DNA of 64,000 nt, taken from S139-23 sp047639315. GTDB taxonomy: Bacteria > Planctomycetota > GCA-002687715 > DRQF01. The position numbers and the translations under genes are program-made. Positions 15,498-25,460 of this stretch are shown here, one piece after another. The DNA lies in contig JBLINQ010000007.1 of NCBI GenBank assembly GCA_047639315.1, positions 5,828 to 69,827 of the forward strand. The letters run 5' to 3'. How positions within the stretch are numbered: the stretch's first letter is position 1; each line of letters opens with the position of its first letter. Below the pieces are notes generated by a model that was not told the DNA's origin, made no database searches, and worked only from the letters and a program-made list of their open reading frames with translations.

Positions 15498-18400
15498 TTA
15501 TGGGCGGTCACAGCGACTGGTCGGGGCTCCTTCGTAGGCGGAATCGGGGAGCAGTCGTTCTTTCTTCATGACCACACTGTGATGCATGACATGGGAGCCA
15601 CTGCCAATGTCAGCACCATAAAGAAGTACGGAGCCGTCATGTGTCGTTGCGTTCTGCCGTATATGAACGTGATCCATCTTCAGCACACGGTCCTCAAAAC
15701 TGTGTGCTTGAAACAGGCCATTGACCGTGGCGCCATCTTCAATGTGGATCATATCTGGGTCGACAACCTGAGCAAACCCGCCGCTTAAGGTCACGCTGCG
15801 GCCGATGCGGACACCCATGGCACGCAAATACCAATGCAAGAAAGGTGTGCCTTCAAGGAGCGCAAGAATCCCTCGTGCCCAAGCCCCCCAGGCAACGTAA
15901 AGAAAATCCCAACGGCTACACCAGCTCGACCAGAAGCCATGCTGTCCGGGTTTGATTTTGCCCAGGAGCGCCCATTTTAGGACGAGAACCCCAAGGCAGC
16001 GAGTCAATGCCATGGCTGCGCCGAGGAGAGGGATGTCGACGAAGAGAACTTGGGCAGTCACGCCACCTGCCAAGCGACCGGAAACAAAGACAAACCACAA
16101 AAGCGCCGTAGCCAAAGGGAACAGGGGAAGAGCGAAGCGCATCGTTTCCCAAAACAGTCTTTGACTAAACAGATAGAAGCCTGGGTCGTGGGTCACTTCC
16201 CGAGGCATCGTGATGACCTCGCGCCGGGGTAGTTCGAAAACCGGGTGACCAAACCATGAACTTCCCTGCCGAATCGCATCATGGCTTTTCGTACAGATCC
16301 CCAAGAGAATGTCATCCGGCAATTCGCTACCCGCTTCAATCACCGCATGATTGCCGAAAAACGTATTGCTCCCGACTTTCGTTCGACGCATATCAACTCG
16401 TCCTTGGTGGATACGTGGGCCGCCCAAGTAGATGCCGTCAGCAAAGAAACTCTCGGTCCCGATTTCGATGTGTTCGGGCACGACATCGATGATGGTGCTC
16501 ACCTCTGAATTGCGACCGATCTTCATGCCGGAAAGCCGCAACCACATGGGCCAAAAGAGCGTCCCGCTCAACACGTTATTCGCCGCGTCGACCGCCCCAG
16601 TCTTTGTCCAAACCAAGATGTAAGTGAATGACCAACGGCTCACGCATCCAGTTTCAATCTTGCCAAGTAGGCGGCAGAACAGAGCCTGAGCCATCAAGCC
16701 CAGGGGAGCGCCGACAAAAGCCAAGAGAATCATGAGCCAAACAAATTCGGATCCGACTTCTGGCTGAGCGATCCAACGAATGACTTCATCGCTGCCGATG
16801 TCCCAAACACGCGCACTCAACCAAATGGCCCCAAGCCATGGCAGCAAGAAGATCAAGTTAAAGAGGAAGGCCATGATGATACTGAGAACGCCGTGCACTA
16901 CCGGACCCATTTCACCTGATCGATCAAGAGTGGATCTTGCTGGGGCGTTGCCCACGTGATGCGCAGGGACTCCATCCCACAACTCGCCCGCCGGCATGCT
17001 CTCACCATTCCGCAAAACCGAGAGTGCCTCGAGATAGGCGCCCGCCCCAACCGTGGCATTACCGCAGACACCAGCCCGCGTATCAACCGTTGCCCCGGCC
17101 TTGATGACAACGGGAGCCAAATGAAGCTCGCCATCAACGTAGTCGACAAGGCGCACGCTCGCACCTTGTCCCAACGTCACATCGTCGCCCAACTCAAGGA
17201 GGTCCCAGCCCCCTTGTAAGAGGTTGACGCCCCGATGGATGTGTACCCTTTTGCCAATGCGCGCGCCCAAGCAGCGCAAAGCGAAATTCTGAAAAACGGT
17301 CCCCGACATCAGGCCCCATGGCAAAAGACCGACCAACCGCTGCACGATCCAATGGCGCAGGTAAAAACCGCCATAAACAGGAGCCCGCCGCTGCGTGTAT
17401 TTCCCGACAAGAGCAATCTTCATCAACACCACAAAACCGAAGTAGATCGGAATCAAAACCAGAGCGATCGCAACGCTAAGGAAAGGCACCAGAACGATGA
17501 GAACCCCAATAGAGAACTCCGCCAGCAACCATGGCACAATCTTGAAGAGAGAAAACCACACCAATGGCCCGGCCATGCTCAAGTTAAGCAGCATCCACGA
17601 CGCCTGAACGAGTGCTGCGAGATATGGTTTTCGCTGCTTACTCTCTCTGACTTCAGGTTTAGCTCGGTGCTGATCTTTGCTTGCACTACGCTCGTCATTG
17701 TTGCTCACCAAGTTCGTTGCCAACTGACGAATGGTTGGATGCTGATAGATATCTTTGACGGTCACTGACGATGTCTCGGAATTCTCTCGCAACTTCGAAA
17801 CAACCATCGCAGCCTTGAGCGAGTCGCCTTCGAGTTGATTAAAGAAATGAGCAACCGCCGACAAAGGACCGGAACGTTCAAGCACAACGTCAAAAGCATG
17901 TTCGACCAACGCCTCCATCTCCCCGCCGCAGGGCTCGAAGTCTTGGTCAGCCTTGCTTTCAACTAGAATCTCGGGAAGGGCTTTTCTCGCCAATTTCCCG
18001 CCTACGCTGCGCGGGAGTTCGCGCACAAAATCGAATCGTTGTGGCACCATGTGAGATGGCAATTGTTCGGCTAAGTAACGTCGTATGTCTTCTATGGCAG
18101 GCAGCGAGTGCCAATCATCTGGGACGATCCAAGCGACAATAAACTCTTTGCCTCTTGGCCCCTGCAGTCGGCAAGCAGCTTGACTTACGCCCTCACATCG
18201 CGCGCTATGAGTTTCGATTTCCTCGAGTTCAATACGGTGCCCGCGAATCTTGACCTGCGTATCAATGCGACCAAGAAAACTGTAGTTACCCGTCGCCTCT
18301 TCACGTACTAAGTCACCCGTACGATAGATTCGACCGAGCGCCGGGTGCACCTGAAACCGCTTCGAGGTTTCCTCAGGAAGATTGAGATAACCGCGAGCCA

Positions 18401-19472
18401 AGCCGACCCCAGACAAACACAACTCCCCTTCCGTTCCTTGCGGAAGCTGTTCCCCTTTTTCATTCAGGGTGTGAGCTTTCAAACCAGGAACGCAGGAACC
18501 GATGTGCACCGGTACGTTCGGATCAACTCGACAACGCAAAGACGTCACCGTGCACTCGGTCGGACCATAACCATTTTCCAGCCAGAATGGTGTGCCCCAC
18601 GTTCGCGCGAGATCTTGATCCAATGCTTCGCCACCTACATAGAGAAGCCGAAGATCAGGCAACACCTCACCCGGCGCTGTGCAGCCAGTGGTCTTCAGGA
18701 GCGTGGGCGGTGGACAGAAAACGGCAATTTTCTCGTCTCGTAACCATGAGATGAGGTCTGGTCCAAGTCGAGTCGTCTCGGCATCCAAAACAACAACGGT
18801 TGCTCCTACCGAAAGGGCTAACCAAATCTCTTCGACCGAAGAATCATAGGAAGGCGAAGAGCCCTGGGCGACGCGATCACCGACACCAAGCCCAAACCTT
18901 GCAATGTCTGTATGAATCAGATTGGCAACCGACTTATGCTCAATCATGACTCCCTTTGGGCGCCCGGTCGTGCCCGAGGTGTAGATGATATAAGCCAGGG
19001 AATTCGGTCCATACCAAGGGGGCTCGCCTTGGTAATCGCCAATTCCGAATTGCTGCAGAAGATCCTCAACAACCAAGATCGAATTAGGTTTGTCGGTAAG
19101 CCGCAGGACATGCTCAGCGAATCTTCTCTCGGTCAAGATCGCTGGGGCATCGCAGTCCTTGAGCATGAATGCTAAGCGATCATCGGGCAACGTCGGGTCG
19201 AGACTCGCATAGGCGCCACCACCCAACATGCAGCCGATTTGGGCCGATAAAAGATGAATCGATTCTCGTCCCAGAACCAAGGGAACAACACATTCGCGAC
19301 TGACGAGGGGGCGTAGTCCGGCAGCAATGGACATCGCGTTGTAATCGAGCTCACGGTAGGTCAACGTCTGCCGATTAGAGCGCCCACTACTGGGTGGAAT
19401 ATCCACTGCTAAAACACTGGGATAGGTGCTCGCCACATAGCGAAATAGATTGGGCAAGAGCACTGGGTTCAT
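15498..19472 (-). CDS. Pls/PosA-type single-module NRPS with membrane and hexapeptide-repeat C-terminus
   Basis: A 1324-residue membrane enzyme. Residues about 1-515 are an adenylation domain: YTSGTTGRPKG (A3, about 165-174), NGYGPTE (A5, about 300), YRTGDL (A7), GRIDTQVKIRGHRIE (A8) and the A10 Lys in GGKLARKAL. The residue aligned to the amino-group-binding Asp is present (SYDSSVEE). A carrier domain follows with its phosphopantetheine Ser in EGDSLKA. The remainder alternates membrane helices with three blocks of left-handed beta-helix hexapeptides (RIGKRVHIHRG, KIGRNSEVS, RIGRSVTLS) and has no canonical condensation or thioesterase domain. This is the architecture of epsilon-poly-lysine synthetase relatives. 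ATG 19472 is chosen; a TTG lies 27 bases earlier. A SET methyltransferase gene is 41 bases upstream. Confidence 0.85.
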   Translation of the reverse strand: MNPVLLPNLFRYVASTYPSVLAVDIPPSSGRSNRQTLTYRELDYNAMSIAAGLRPLVSRECVVPLVLGRESIHLLSAQIGCMLGGGAYASLDPTLPDDRLAFMLKDCDAPAILTERRFAEHVLRLTDKPNSILVVEDLLQQFGIGDYQGEPPWYGPNSLAYIIYTSGTTGRPKGVMIEHKSVANLIHTDIARFGLGVGDRVAQGSSPSYDSSVEEIWLALSVGATVVVLDAETTRLGPDLISWLRDEKIAVFCPPPTLLKTTGCTAPGEVLPDLRLLYVGGEALDQDLARTWGTPFWLENGYGPTECTVTSLRCRVDPNVPVHIGSCVPGLKAHTLNEKGEQLPQGTEGELCLSGVGLARGYLNLPEETSKRFQVHPALGRIYRTGDLVREEATGNYSFLGRIDTQVKIRGHRIELEEIETHSARCEGVSQAACRLQGPRGKEFIVAWIVPDDWHSLPAIEDIRRYLAEQLPSHMVPQRFDFVRELPRSVGGKLARKALPEILVESKADQDFEPCGGEMEALVEHAFDVVLERSGPLSAVAHFFNQLEGDSLKAAMVVSKLRENSETSSVTVKDIYQHPTIRQLATNLVSNNDERSASKDQHRAKPEVRESKQRKPYLAALVQASWMLLNLSMAGPLVWFSLFKIVPWLLAEFSIGVLIVLVPFLSVAIALVLIPIYFGFVVLMKIALVGKYTQRRAPVYGGFYLRHWIVQRLVGLLPWGLMSGTVFQNFALRCLGARIGKRVHIHRGVNLLQGGWDLLELGDDVTLGQGASVRLVDYVDGELHLAPVVIKAGATVDTRAGVCGNATVGAGAYLEALSVLRNGESMPAGELWDGVPAHHVGNAPARSTLDRSGEMGPVVHGVLSIIMAFLFNLIFLLPWLGAIWLSARVWDIGSDEVIRWIAQPEVGSEFVWLMILLAFVGAPLGLMAQALFCRLLGKIETGCVSRWSFTYILVWTKTGAVDAANNVLSGTLFWPMWLRLSGMKIGRNSEVSTIIDVVPEHIEIGTESFFADGIYLGGPRIHQGRVDMRRTKVGSNTFFGNHAVIEAGSELPDDILLGICTKSHDAIRQGSSWFGHPVFELPRREVITMPREVTHDPGFYLFSQRLFWETMRFALPLFPLATALLWFVFVSGRLAGGVTAQVLFVDIPLLGAAMALTRCLGVLVLKWALLGKIKPGQHGFWSSWCSRWDFLYVAWGAWARGILALLEGTPFLHWYLRAMGVRIGRSVTLSGGFAQVVDPDMIHIEDGATVNGLFQAHSFEDRVLKMDHVHIRQNATTHDGSVLLYGADIGSGSHVMHHSVVMKKERLLPDSAYEGAPTSRCDRP

Positions 19473-19513
19473 AGCACGAAGAAGCGCTTTCTCACACAAG
19501 TCTGCGTGCGGTC

Positions 19514-20005
19514 TTAGGCTCGCAAGTAAGAAGGTAAAAGAGGGAGACGAGCAACCCTCTCCTCGGCGCTAAGATAGCGAAAACCCCGAATGAGGCCACA
19601 ACAATCCTCAGCTCCACATTCGCACTCAAAAGGTGTCGCGAGCTCATATTCGGAAGTGTTGTAATCAAAACTGACTTCTTCCCATGGCTCGATCGAACAC
19701 ACGGCGAGGAGTTGACGATTCCGAATGACAGCGTTGGGAGTGCAGGAGTGATTGAGACAACGCCAAGGATAGCTATCCAAAGACTCTTCAATCTCGGTTT
19801 CTATGCCTGCATCAATGTGCTCTTTCGGGCCAACCTGAACCGAGTAGCGGGTGGGTGCATCAAAGGAGCACCCATTTATACATAGGATTCTTGCGCCGGG
19901 CTGAATGAGATTCGTCGCTCTCACAGCAAATCGACCCGGGGTACGGATCACGGCGATCGCAGCATCAAGATCGACTTCGGTTTCAAACTCTGGAGATGGA
20001 AACAT
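19514..20005 (-). CDS. SET-domain lysine methyltransferase-like protein
   Basis: A 163-residue cytoplasmic protein built almost wholly of a SET domain. The core is present: GRFAVRATNLIQPGARIL at the start, CLNHSCTPNAVIRNRQL (the NHSCxPN S-adenosylmethionine/knot motif), EEVSFDYNTSEYE with the catalytic Tyr region, and a Cys-rich post-SET CECGAEDCCGLIRGF that would hold zinc. AGGGG lies 7 bases before the ATG. It is first in an apparent two-gene unit with the Pls-like NRPS (41 bases between them). Known SET enzymes methylate protein lysines; the substrate here is unknown, but the pairing suggests the NRPS product or a lysine on the NRPS itself. Confidence 0.85.
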   Translation of the reverse strand: MFPSPEFETEVDLDAAIAVIRTPGRFAVRATNLIQPGARILCINGCSFDAPTRYSVQVGPKEHIDAGIETEIEESLDSYPWRCLNHSCTPNAVIRNRQLLAVCSIEPWEEVSFDYNTSEYELATPFECECGAEDCCGLIRGFRYLSAEERVARLPLLPSYLRA

Positions 20006-20157
20006 GGAGTGCCCCTAAAGGTTAGGTTCTGAATGTCGGGGGCACGTCCGACGGCAATAAGATTGAACTAAACCAGTAAACCCACATCGTTGCTCTTTGT
20101 TCCGGAGCTATTTATCCATTGTCATTCTTGTGGACGGAAAGCGGACCAAACCGCAAT

Positions 20158-20203
20158 AAACAAATAAACGCGCCAATCGATGCTCGGCATCGATTGGCGC
20201 GTT
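20158..20203 (-). terminator. terminator of sucCD
   Basis: A 17-bp perfect stem (20167-20183 with 20187-20203) with a 3-base loop; on the minus strand it is followed by TTTATTTGTTTATT. It sits 30 bases past the sucD stop. Confidence 0.85.
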
Positions 20204-20232
20204 AAAGATCATTTCGAAAGACTTGAGAAAAC

Positions 20233-21105
20233 TCAGCCCTTCAGAGCGATTCGCATCGTACTGCCAAGATCTGCAGGGCTGGCGGCAACAGGAATTCCTG
20301 CGGCTTCCATAGCTGTGATCTTGTCACTGGCTTTTCCTGATCCACCAGAAATGATGGCGCCAGCATGGCCCATACGTTTTCCTGGAGGTGCAGTCTGACC
20401 GGCGATGAAACCAGCAACTGGTTTCTTCATGTTGGCCTTGATCCAAGCTGCCGCTTCTTCTTCAGCAGTTCCGCCGATCTCACCAATCATGATGACACCT
20501 TCGGTCTCATCGTCTTGGTTAAAGAGGTCGAGAATGTCGATGAAATTCGTGCCGTTGAGAGGATCACCACCGATGCCAACGCAAGTTGACTGGCCATAAC
20601 CCAATTCGCTCAATTGCCACACAGCTTCGTAGGTCAGAGTGCCACTTCGGCTCAAGACGCCGATGCTTCCAGGCTTGTGAATGTAACCAGGCATGATGCC
20701 GATCTTGCACTCACCAGGAGTAATCACACCCGGACAGTTCGGGCCGACCAAACGCATCGATGATGTTTTCAGTGCCTTCTTAACCTTAGCCATGTCCATC
20801 ACTGGAATGCCCTCGGTAATAGCAATGCCAAGACGCATACCAGCGTCGGCAGCTTCAAGAATAGCCTCACCGGCAAAGGGTGGCGGCACATAGATAACAG
20901 TGGCATCTGCCCCTGTTTGCGCGATCGCTTCTTTGACTGTGTCGAAAACTGGAACGCCGCAGCAAGTCGTGCCACCCTTACCTGGGGTCACGCCGCCCAC
21001 GAGCTGAGTTCCGTACTCGATCATCTGCTCAGTGTGAAACTTACCGGTTGATCCGGTGATTCCCTGAACGATGACCTTCGTGTCCTTGTTAATCAGAATA
21101 CTCAT
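20233..21105 (-). CDS. sucD: succinate--CoA ligase alpha subunit
   Basis: Alpha subunit (290 residues) of succinyl-CoA synthetase of the TCA cycle, which makes ATP or GTP from succinyl-CoA. Visible marks are the CoA-binding VQGITGSTGKFHTEQMIEYG, RLVGPNCPGVITPGECKIG, and the phospho-histidine loop GKRMGHAGAIISGGSG. It follows sucC with 14 bases between the genes, forming the usual sucCD operon, here with its own terminator. Confidence 0.97.
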   Translation of the reverse strand: MSILINKDTKVIVQGITGSTGKFHTEQMIEYGTQLVGGVTPGKGGTTCCGVPVFDTVKEAIAQTGADATVIYVPPPFAGEAILEAADAGMRLGIAITEGIPVMDMAKVKKALKTSSMRLVGPNCPGVITPGECKIGIMPGYIHKPGSIGVLSRSGTLTYEAVWQLSELGYGQSTCVGIGGDPLNGTNFIDILDLFNQDDETEGVIMIGEIGGTAEEEAAAWIKANMKKPVAGFIAGQTAPPGKRMGHAGAIISGGSGKASDKITAMEAAGIPVAASPADLGSTMRIALKG

Positions 21106-21119
21106 ATGATTTTGTCCGT

Positions 21120-22280
21120 TCAGGAAACCGCTTTGACAATTTTCTCGGCCGCATCGGCCATATCCGTTGCAGTCATGATCGGAAGACCAGACTCTTCAAG
21201 AATCTTGCGTCCTTGCTCGACCTCAGTACCTTCGAGGCGAACAACGAGTGGCACATGAAGGTTCACTTCCTTCACAGCCTGGCAGATGCCATCAGCAAGA
21301 GTCGTGCAACGAAGGATGCCGCCAAAGATGTTGACCAAGATGCCCTTCACTTTGTCATCCGCGAGGATAAGTTTGAAGGCGTGAGCGACCTGGTCAGCAT
21401 TGGCGCCGCCGCCAACGTCGAGGAAGTTCGCCGGCGTGCCACCGTGATGTTGAATGATGTCCATCGTTCCCATCGCCAAACCAGCACCATTGACTAAGCA
21501 GCCAATGTTTCCGTCGAGGTTGATGTACGACAAACCAGATTCGGCAGCCTCAACCTCAGCTGGATCTTCTTCAGCCAGATCACGCAGCTCGACGATTTCA
21601 GGATGCCGATACAAGGCATTCGAGTCGAAGTTCATCTTGGCGTCCAATGCCAAGAGATCGCCGTCTTGGGTCACAACCAAAGGGTTGATTTCTGCAAGCG
21701 AGCAATCGTACTTGAGGAACGTACGAGCCAAACCTTGCAGGAAGCTAATAGCTTTACGGTGCAAAGCGGCTGGGACGCCGATGGCCTTCGCTAGACGAAG
21801 GGCTTGGTAAGAGCGAAGTCCTGCTTCAGGGTCGATTGGCTCTTTGAGAATCTTCTCAGGTGTATTGGCTGCGACAACTTCGATGTCCATGCCACCTTCA
21901 GATGATGCCATCATGACCGGCATGCCGTATTCCCGATCCATCGCGATGCCGATATAAAGTTCATCGGCGATGGCGCTACCTTCCTCGACCAACAAGGTCG
22001 TGACAGGTTGGCCTTCTGGACCGGTTTGGTGGGTAATCAAGTTTGACGACATGATCATTTCGGCTGCGGCAAATGCCTCTTCAGCGCTCTTGACCAGTTT
22101 GACACCGCCACCCTTGCCGCGTCCACCAGCGTGGATTTGGGCTTTGACGACGCTGACAGGTTTTCCAAGACGAACAAATGCGTCTCGAGCTTCTTCTGCC
22201 GACGTGCAGACAATGCCCTGGGAAGTGGCGACGCCGTTATCACGGAGAATCGCCTTTGCTTGGTACTCGTGAATATTCAT
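21120..22280 (-). CDS. sucC: succinate--CoA ligase beta subunit
   Basis: Beta subunit (386 residues, normal length) with the ATP-grasp domain and nucleotide specificity of the complex. Motifs include MNIHEYQAKAILRDNGV at the start, VKAQIHAGGRGKGGGVKLV, LAEINPLVVTQDGDLLALDAKMNFD for metal/nucleotide binding, and VNIFGGILRCTTLADGI near the C-terminus. It is first in the operon with sucD. The roughly 200 bases upstream, to pyk, hold no gene; I could not pick out a convincing promoter there. Confidence 0.97.
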   Translation of the reverse strand: MNIHEYQAKAILRDNGVATSQGIVCTSAEEARDAFVRLGKPVSVVKAQIHAGGRGKGGGVKLVKSAEEAFAAAEMIMSSNLITHQTGPEGQPVTTLLVEEGSAIADELYIGIAMDREYGMPVMMASSEGGMDIEVVAANTPEKILKEPIDPEAGLRSYQALRLAKAIGVPAALHRKAISFLQGLARTFLKYDCSLAEINPLVVTQDGDLLALDAKMNFDSNALYRHPEIVELRDLAEEDPAEVEAAESGLSYINLDGNIGCLVNGAGLAMGTMDIIQHHGGTPANFLDVGGGANADQVAHAFKLILADDKVKGILVNIFGGILRCTTLADGICQAVKEVNLHVPLVVRLEGTEVEQGRKILEESGLPIMTATDMADAAEKIVKAVS

Positions 22281-22478
22281 GGAGCGGGGCCCCTAATCTC
22301 TTGCTATTGGGGAAGTTGTGATGATCAACACAATCGAAGAATGCCAGCCCGAAAGCCAGCAAACTATCGACGTAGTCTATGAGCCTTCATAGCCTCAGAC
22401 AATGCGCTGGGTCGGGAGGGGTGAGGAAAGATCTGCGACCCCCTGATTATGTCATCGGACAGCCGCAGGGACCGAATC

Positions 22479-24029
22479 TTACGACCGGCGCTCAATCTTC
22501 CGCTCGCTGCCATGCTTGACATAAAGGCGAGTGAACCGACGTGCCACATCGGCGCTGTCGGTCATGTCTAAATTGCCAACTCGATGGACTTTGATGCTGT
22601 TGGTGCCCCCGGATGAGACGTTCGAGCCGGTAATGACGATGCTGAGATCGCCGATTTTAGTGCGGCCCCCGTCCATCAACTCCCGCTCGCCAAAGAAGTA
22701 GAGCTCATCCAGATTCTTGGCTTTCTTGAGCCACATCACGTCAATGCCCCAGCACAGTGCCAGTCGATTGAATACGTTTTCTTCGAATGTGGCCCCGACG
22801 ATCCGAGATCGGGGACGGGCAAAAGAGAGCTTGAAGCAGGTGCGGCCAGAACTAGAGAACGCCAAGAGAGTCCTGGCATCCAATTCTTCGGCAGCGGTGC
22901 ATGCCGCATGAACGGTCGCGTCAGCCACATCCCGTCCAACATCCAAGTTCATTTTCTGCATCACACCATGATAGAGATTGCTGCCTTCAGTGTGCCGAAT
23001 GATATTAGTCATAGTCTCGATGACGCCAACGGGTTGCTTGCCGACAGCGGTTTCACCCGAGAGCATCACAACATCCGTACCGTCGAGAATGGCATTCGCG
23101 ACATCCGAAGTCTCGGCCCGCGTCGGACGAGGGTTTTCGATCATCGATTCAAGCATCTGAGTGGCTGTGACCACAATGCGCCCGCGCTGCCTAGCGGCGG
23201 CAATAATGTTCTTTTGGATGATCGGCAATTGCTCACCAGGAAGCTCGACGCCCAGATCGCCCCGCGCCACCATGATACCGTGAGAGACCTCAAGAATGTC
23301 TTCGAGGTTCTTCAACGCCTCTGGCTTTTCGATTTTCGCGATGATGGCAGCGTTCGAGCCGTGCTTGGCGAGTTCAGCGCGAAGTTGAGTGATATCTTTC
23401 GCTTTGCGGACAAAAGACAAGGCCACATAATCGACACCAAGCTTGGCGCCAAAAATCAGGTCTTCTTTGTCTTTTTTCGTGAGTGATGGGCTTGAGACAT
23501 TCACTCCTGGAAGGTTAATGCCCTTCTTACCACGAAGAGGACCACCACAAATGACCTGGCAAACCAGCTCATCTTCTGTTTTCGATTTGCATCGGAGCTC
23601 CAGGAGGCCGTCATCGAGGAGAATCGACTCACCGACTTTCACGTCGCTGACGAGGTTCTTGTAGACCGTGGAAATCAGGCCGGGCTCGGTCAGCGCAAAT
23701 TTGTGACTTACGCGAACGTCGGTCCCAACTTCCAAAAAGACGCTGCCTTTGCCTTTGACCGGCCCCGTGCGAATCTTCGGGCCTTGCAGATCCTGCAAGA
23801 TCGCTATGGGGCGCTTAAGGCGCCGGGCGACTTTGCGAACCCTGGCAACACGAATTGCGTGATCGGCATGAGTACCATGGGAGAAATTGAGGCGAAAAGC
23901 ATTGGCGCCGGCGAGGATCATTTCGGCGACGATTTTGTCATTGTCAGTCGCTGGGCCTAGCGTCGCGAGGATCCGGGTGCGAGCGAAGATATCAGCGCGC
24001 TTCTGTTTTGTTTTTTTGGATGTTGCCAT
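22479..24029 (-). CDS. pyk: pyruvate kinase
   Basis: Glycolytic enzyme (516 residues) that makes pyruvate and ATP from PEP and ADP. After a 16-residue basic extension (MATSKKTKQKRADIFA) the family core is clear: TRILATLGPATDN, AFRLNFSHGTHADH, LQDLQGPKIRTGPV, the catalytic IIAKIEKPEAL, ARGDLGVELP, VVTATQMLESMI and DVVMLSGETAVGKQPV. The C-terminal domain (about 360-500) is the usual allosteric type. It lies 46 bases downstream of a HEAT-repeat membrane protein gene and may be co-transcribed with it; no functional link is known. Confidence 0.97.
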   Translation of the reverse strand: MATSKKTKQKRADIFARTRILATLGPATDNDKIVAEMILAGANAFRLNFSHGTHADHAIRVARVRKVARRLKRPIAILQDLQGPKIRTGPVKGKGSVFLEVGTDVRVSHKFALTEPGLISTVYKNLVSDVKVGESILLDDGLLELRCKSKTEDELVCQVICGGPLRGKKGINLPGVNVSSPSLTKKDKEDLIFGAKLGVDYVALSFVRKAKDITQLRAELAKHGSNAAIIAKIEKPEALKNLEDILEVSHGIMVARGDLGVELPGEQLPIIQKNIIAAARQRGRIVVTATQMLESMIENPRPTRAETSDVANAILDGTDVVMLSGETAVGKQPVGVIETMTNIIRHTEGSNLYHGVMQKMNLDVGRDVADATVHAACTAAEELDARTLLAFSSSGRTCFKLSFARPRSRIVGATFEENVFNRLALCWGIDVMWLKKAKNLDELYFFGERELMDGGRTKIGDLSIVITGSNVSSGGTNSIKVHRVGNLDMTDSADVARRFTRLYVKHGSERKIERRS

Positions 24030-24075
24030 GGCCGCTACTTTAGCCGCAGACGATGGTTACGTCAAAGGACAGTCC

Positions 24076-25197
24076 CTATCCTCCATTGAGGATTCTGTCT
24101 CGGTTCTTATCCCACCACTTCGTGAGTTCGCGGATCTTGGCCAGGACCTTCGCCGAGTTAGCCGCCGGATCAAGTGAAATGGACCGTCCCATCAATTTCT
24201 CAAGGGCAGCAATAGCTGTTTCTCTCAACACGTAATCATCATTCTTCAGGACCGGAATGATGTGAGGGATCGACCACTTGGTGTTCATATCCATGAGGTT
24301 CGTCAACGCCGTTGAGCAAACGTACTCTTCTTTATCCTGCAACAACTCAACCATCGCTTCCTCGACTTCACGGTCGCGGAACTCACCGAGGTCAACCGCC
24401 GCTGAGAAGCGCTTCGTGCCTTCTTTGTGTTTGAGCTGAGCCAAGAGCTCTTGGCGTTTCTTGGCTTTGGCCGGATTGAGAGCTGGGGCGTCAACGGTGC
24501 TAATCTTGGTCGCCGTGCCAGTTCCCGCTCCCATGGACCCGCGGCCAGGGTTCTCTTCCAGGGTCTCCAAGCGCCCGATAATCAAGCTAATGTTCTCTTC
24601 CATGTCCTTCGAAGCTTCGATTGCTTTCTCCAGGTCAGGAACAACTTTTTGATGAACAAACTCAGAGGTTTGCCGTTGTTGCTTCTCTCGCTCGCCCTTG
24701 AGCGCATTAAATTCCTTGACTTGGTTTTCTTGCTCGCTGCGAAGTTCGTCGCCGAGACCGTTCAAGCTGACACGCATCTTGCTGAATGAGTCGCCGTTGT
24801 CTCGGATTCCTTGAAAGGCGCGAGCGAGCTTGCCAGCCCGCCCATCGATAGAAGGACTCTCTTCGAGGTCGCTTTCGATTCTCTTGAGTCGGTCATCCGA
24901 ATCTTTCTTCAGATCCATGACCGTCGTTTCGAGTCGGGCAATTTGCCGGGCTGCACTCAGATTCTCTTCGCGATTCAGGATGGCATCACCCCAGATGGCC
25001 ATAACCACAGCACCAATCCCCAGTCCTAGCAAGAGTGAAATGGCAGCTGTTGAATAGCTGACACGCCCCCCAGGCTTAGCGGCTTTCGGGCGACACTTCT
25101 CGTGATAGATTTTGCCGCCTTCGATGGTGATTGTATTGTCTGCGATGTCCTTGAGCGGGATGCTCTCGTGGCACTCGTCGCAAAAATAGATCTTCAT
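24076..25197 (-). CDS. membrane-anchored coiled-coil and HEAT-repeat protein with N-terminal zinc ribbon
   Basis: A 373-residue protein of unknown function. The start, YFCDECHESIPLKD...YHEKCRP, has two Cys-x2-Cys/His-Cys-like pairs resembling a small LIM-like zinc ribbon (residues about 4-37). A membrane segment follows (about 50-70, AAISLLLGLGIGAVVMAIWG), then a long coiled coil (about 80-220), and finally HEAT-like helical repeats (about 250-345) ending in IRELTKWWDKNRDRI. The ribbon would be cytoplasmic and the repeats on the far side, or the reverse. The HEAT/KWW end is shared with the lipoprotein gene 560 bases upstream, suggesting related roles. Confidence 0.75.
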   Translation of the reverse strand: MKIYFCDECHESIPLKDIADNTITIEGGKIYHEKCRPKAAKPGGRVSYSTAAISLLLGLGIGAVVMAIWGDAILNREENLSAARQIARLETTVMDLKKDSDDRLKRIESDLEESPSIDGRAGKLARAFQGIRDNGDSFSKMRVSLNGLGDELRSEQENQVKEFNALKGEREKQQRQTSEFVHQKVVPDLEKAIEASKDMEENISLIIGRLETLEENPGRGSMGAGTGTATKISTVDAPALNPAKAKKRQELLAQLKHKEGTKRFSAAVDLGEFRDREVEEAMVELLQDKEEYVCSTALTNLMDMNTKWSIPHIIPVLKNDDYVLRETAIAALEKLMGRSISLDPAANSAKVLAKIRELTKWWDKNRDRILNGG

Positions 25198-25460
25198 GCT
25201 TCGTTACCTATGTCTTCCTTTTCCCATTGAGCATCTTGCAATCAAACAACGCTCGCCGATGGTACGCCCCATTTAAGAAGACGATCCAAGTGGCCAGAGT
25301 ACTAGCTCAAAAACACGGATAATGCCGAAGTGTGAGATTTCGCTCATTCTGGTGTGATCCGCTCATTCCACTCAAACTATAGTGGCTGGAGCGGCTAGGG
25401 GAGAAGAGGAAACAGAAAGTAGGGGTGAATGGAGTAAATAGCGCCAAAGTCAACGGCTTA

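Noticed and set aside
22908..23486. 192-residue ORF antisense to pyk
   Set aside because: Shadow of the well-supported pyk gene.
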